From positions 1 to 8,273 of the forward strand of contig JAJSAA010000017.1 in the NCBI GenBank assembly GCA_024274995.1: a stretch of 8,273 nucleotides of DNA, given 5' to 3'. The stretch comes from Deltaproteobacteria bacterium. Its GTDB lineage: Bacteria > Desulfobacterota > Desulfobulbia > Desulfobulbales > VMSU01. Shown here one piece after another: positions 6,126-8,273 of this stretch (within the stretch, counting starts at the first letter, position 1; every line of letters begins with the position of its first letter). The notes beneath the pieces are model-generated. The model was given only the letters and a program-made list of their open reading frames with translations, was not told the DNA's origin and ran no database searches. Made by a program: the position numbers and the translations under genes.

Positions 6126-6986
6126 TCAGGAGGCCCGGCGGCTGATGTTCACGGAGGTATTATGATAGCGAAAATTTTTAATTAACCGCTCAAGCTGACT
6201 ATGGGTCAGGAGATTGTGCTGAACAAAATATTCACCAAATTTTTTCTGCTGGCGCTGCTGCTTAAAGACCATGAGCCGTACCTGATTTTCAGTCAATAAT
6301 CCCAACTTTACTGCCGAGCAGCCAAAGGAATCAGAGAGTTGTCTGGATTTCAGGATATGAACAATGTCGCTGGAGGTAAGCCAGCCAAAGGATTTACCAA
6401 TTTCACCGAGGCGCGGGCGCCTGGTGCGCTGCCAGATCAGAGCGTTGACAATGGTCTGCCAGTTGGTAACGCCGGAATAGAATAGATAGTGGCCAAAGAG
6501 CAGCTTGCGGGGCGGAATCTGGCGGCTTGGGGACGCTTGTTGGTAATTTGCTGTCCAGCCGGGGCGGCGGGATGATGATTGTCCGGGGTGCTGCCGGGGG
6601 GGTGACTGTTTGCTCTTGGCGGCCTGGGGACGCCGGGCCCATGATTGGTTTTGCGGCCAGCGTCCGGCGGCGGCAGCTGGTCTTCCCGCAGCCGCGTTTA
6701 TTGGCGGGGCCTGGAATTGCGCCAAGCCTCGTTCCCGGGCGTCAAGATAGCTCCTCAGACTCTCATAGGCCTGCTGGACCCCCTGAAAGAGATCAGCGCC
6801 CCGGCGTACAGCGGCCTCGCCGACATCGGTTAACATATCAGGATGAGTCTCCCGCGCCCGGCGCCGGTAAGCGGTTTTTATACCGTTGAGCTGTAAATAC
6901 TCCAGGAATCCCCGGCTTATTTGTATCTCGCCGCCAAATAATACCCGGCAGGCCTTAAATAGATCCTGCTCAGCGATAGTAATCAT
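6126..6986 (-). CDS. J-domain protein with a low-complexity linker and four tandem GspE/MshE-N-like repeats
   Basis: 286 residues from the ATG at 6986, which has AGGTGG 5 nt upstream. A GTG at 6995 lies inside that site; residue numbers below count from the GTG form (289 aa), three higher. An N-terminal J-domain (about 28-90) has the diagnostic HPD at 51-53 in RARETHPDM, then a helix with FQGVQQAYESLRSYL, so it should stimulate a DnaK-type Hsp70. Residues about 95-162 are a Pro/Gln/Arg/Ser/Ala-rich disordered linker. The C-terminus (163-275) holds four repeats of about 27-29 residues with the pattern [F/L]G-x-x-h-x-x-x-G-h-L-T, then a helix ending near Gln: FGHYLFYSGV, LGEIGKSFGWLT, FGCSAVKLGLLT and FGEYFVQHNLLT. 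These resemble the repeats at the N-termini of type II secretion/type IV pilus ATPases (GspE/MshE), some of which bind c-di-GMP. It leads an operon with the M48 peptidase. No signal peptide or membrane segment is seen. Confidence 0.88.
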   Translation of the reverse strand: MITIAEQDLFKACRVLFGGEIQISRGFLEYLQLNGIKTAYRRRARETHPDMLTDVGEAAVRRGADLFQGVQQAYESLRSYLDARERGLAQFQAPPINAAAGRPAAAAGRWPQNQSWARRPQAAKSKQSPPRQHPGQSSSRRPGWTANYQQASPSRQIPPRKLLFGHYLFYSGVTNWQTIVNALIWQRTRRPRLGEIGKSFGWLTSSDIVHILKSRQLSDSFGCSAVKLGLLTENQVRLMVFKQQRQQKKFGEYFVQHNLLTHSQLERLIKNFRYHNTSVNISRRAS

Positions 6987-7309
6987 CTTTGCCACCTGTT
7001 TTAAAATCGTCGCCGTTGGGAGAGCGCGCGTAGACGCCAGATAAAAATATTTACAGACAAAAGGTCTTGGCTATAACCAATAAAAAATTATAGACTGATG
7101 AAAGGTGTCAGCTACCTTGAAATATTCCAAAAAACAATTAGCTATATAATATATTATAACTTATTAATTTTAAATAGTTTTTTTATGATTATAAGATTTT
7201 TAATCATAAGCCCTGGGGGGTAAAGTGGTATTTGCAATATGGCTGATGTTACTTTAATTCAATTAAAACATGTGGTTAAATTGTTTTCTTAAAAAAACGA
7301 GGTGAAAAA
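6987..7309. promoter_or_regulatory. AT-rich divergent intergenic region between the J-domain operon and pgi
   Basis: This 323-bp spacer must hold promoters for both directions. On the minus strand a perfect TATAAT lies at 7092-7087, about 100 bp before the J-domain ATG, but with no good -35 at the right distance. On the plus strand the best pairing before pgi is TTGCAA (7232-7237) with a weak TAATTC (7255-7260). A run of alternating A and T near 7143-7160 includes the palindrome ATAATATATTAT (7146-7157). Promoter positions are tentative. Confidence 0.4.
7183..7209. repeat. 9-bp perfect dyad upstream of pgi
   Basis: TTATGATTA at 7183-7191 is perfectly inverted as TAATCATAA at 7201-7209, across a 9-bp spacer, about 100 bp upstream of the pgi ATG. 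It is sized like a dimeric regulator's site or a weak leader hairpin. In AT-rich DNA a chance dyad is also possible. Confidence 0.45.
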
Positions 7310-8273
7310 ATGACTAAATATCATGGTTTTTCCAGTAATAATGCGGCTGCCACCTTACGGGAGTTAGCCCTTAATCCCTTTTCTTTGACCAAACCAAATG
7401 CCTTAAACAGCGGGCGTCTTGCCTCGTATTGCTGCCGGATGAATGACTTTGAGCTGCTTTATGCCACCGAGAGGATTAATGATGATACCCTGGCTGCCCT
7501 CCAGGAGCTGGCCGATGAAAGCCAGGTTGTTGAACAGTTTAAGGGGATGAAGCGGGGAGAGGTGGTTAATCGGATCAATGGTTATGAAAGTGAGGAACGT
7601 ATGGCTCTGCATACCGCAGTTCGTGATTTGGGAGATGACCCCCTGCATCCCAAGGCCAGCGCTCAGGCCCGGGCGGAGCTTCAAAAATTACAGGACTTTC
7701 TTAATGCTTTAACGGCGGCCGAGATTGTCAATGAGGCAGGGGAATCCTTTACCGATATGGTAATGGTGGGGATTGGCGGCTCTGACCTTGGCCCCCGGGC
7801 CCTTTATCTCGCTCTGGCCGCCTTTCGGATTCAGGAACGGCGGGTTCATTTTATCTCCAATGTTGACCCCGATGACGCCGCTGCTGTTTTGAAAGGCCTG
7901 GATTTAAGCCGCACCCTGGTCAATGTGGTCTCCAAGAGCGGCTCTACCCTGGAAACCCTCACCAATGAAGAGCTGGTACGGGCCTCTTTCAAGGCGGCTG
8001 GACTTGAGCCCGGCCGTCATTTTATTGCCGTTACCGGCAAGGGCAGTCCCATGGATAATCCGGCCCGCTACCTGCGCTCCTTTTATATGTTCGATTATAT
8101 TGGCGGCCGTTACAGCGTTACCTCTATGGTGGGGGCGGTGATGCTGGGCTTTGCCCTGGGCTTTGAACAGCTCTCGGGAATTCTGGCCGGGGCCCATGCC
8201 GTTGATCAGGCGGCTGAGGAACCGGATATTCGGCGCAATATCCCCCTGCTCATGGCCCTGCTCGGGATCTGGA
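7310..8273 (+). CDS. pgi: Glucose-6-phosphate isomerase, 5' part (cut by the window edge)
   Basis: The first 321 codons of PGI, the cytoplasmic enzyme that interconverts glucose 6-phosphate and fructose 6-phosphate in glycolysis and gluconeogenesis. The frame is open from the ATG at 7310 to the window end with no stop. GAGGTG lies 5 nt before the ATG. Family landmarks: ERMALHTAVR (96-105); the phosphate-binding VGIGGSDLGPR (153-163); SKSGSTLET (208-216), the PGI signature region; and DYIGGRYSVTS (262-272), corresponding to D-W-V-G-G-R-Y-S in other PGIs and holding an active-site Arg. The catalytic Glu, His and Lys of the C-terminal part lie beyond the edge. The N-terminus fits the long form of about 530-550 residues. 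The gene is divergent from the J-domain operon. Nothing seen is damaged. Confidence 0.97.
   Translation, partial: MTKYHGFSSNNAAATLRELALNPFSLTKPNALNSGRLASYCCRMNDFELLYATERINDDTLAALQELADESQVVEQFKGMKRGEVVNRINGYESEERMALHTAVRDLGDDPLHPKASAQARAELQKLQDFLNALTAAEIVNEAGESFTDMVMVGIGGSDLGPRALYLALAAFRIQERRVHFISNVDPDDAAAVLKGLDLSRTLVNVVSKSGSTLETLTNEELVRASFKAAGLEPGRHFIAVTGKGSPMDNPARYLRSFYMFDYIGGRYSVTSMVGAVMLGFALGFEQLSGILAGAHAVDQAAEEPDIRRNIPLLMALLGIW

Noticed and set aside
6403..6889. Overlapping frames on both strands within the J-domain gene's low-complexity linker
   Set aside because: They arise from GC-rich repetitive linker coding; only the 6126-6986 frame carries recognisable domains.
7403..8197. Minus-strand frames antisense to pgi, and a 72-codon plus frame at 7923-8141
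   Set aside because: The PGI frame carries all the conserved motifs and is open throughout; these are shadows.
1..8273. CRISPR array, tRNA or rRNA genes
   Set aside because: I saw no regularly spaced repeats, cloverleaf-like sequences or rRNA-like segments.

Overview
The window looks like a piece of a Gram-negative, moderately GC-rich bacterial chromosome. A sulfate-reducer-like or other former deltaproteobacterium (Desulfobacterota) is my best guess. That guess rests on gene content, codon style and the kind of short palindromic elements present, not on a marker gene, so treat it as weak. I found no rRNA, tRNA or CRISPR array.

Layout. Bases 1-53 may carry the broken end of a formylglycine-generating-enzyme-like gene. 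On the minus strand, a two-gene operon (2615 down to 247) encodes an alanine-rich helical protein of unknown function and a UbiB/AarF/COQ8-type atypical kinase; the two are translationally coupled through a TAATG overlap. Their probable promoter lies at 2778-2806, and the leader it implies contains a perfect 44-bp palindrome and a duplicated ribosome-binding/start region. Bases about 2680-4200 form an AT-rich accessory patch. It holds a complete vapB-vapC toxin-antitoxin pair with its own near-consensus promoter, then an 82-bp REPIN/MITE-like inverted-repeat element, then a decayed minus-strand reading frame that the element may have cut.

A second minus-strand operon (6986 down to 4272) encodes a J-domain protein and, 30 nt downstream, a membrane-embedded M48 zinc metallopeptidase with a C-terminal TPR region. 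The J-domain protein carries four tandem repeats of about 27-29 residues resembling the N-terminal regions of GspE/MshE-type ATPases. Divergent from this operon, across an AT-rich 323-bp spacer, is the first 321 codons of glucose-6-phosphate isomerase (pgi), which runs off the right edge.

How they fit together. The kinase pair probably acts at the membrane in quinone or lipid homeostasis. The J-protein/M48 pair looks like envelope protein quality control, with a chaperone adaptor beside a membrane protease. pgi is core sugar metabolism. vapBC and the repeats look acquired. I do not see a clear, complete new system. The strongest leads are the coupled UbiB/helical-protein pair, the repeat-bearing J-protein beside the M48-TPR protease, and the palindromic elements around vapBC.
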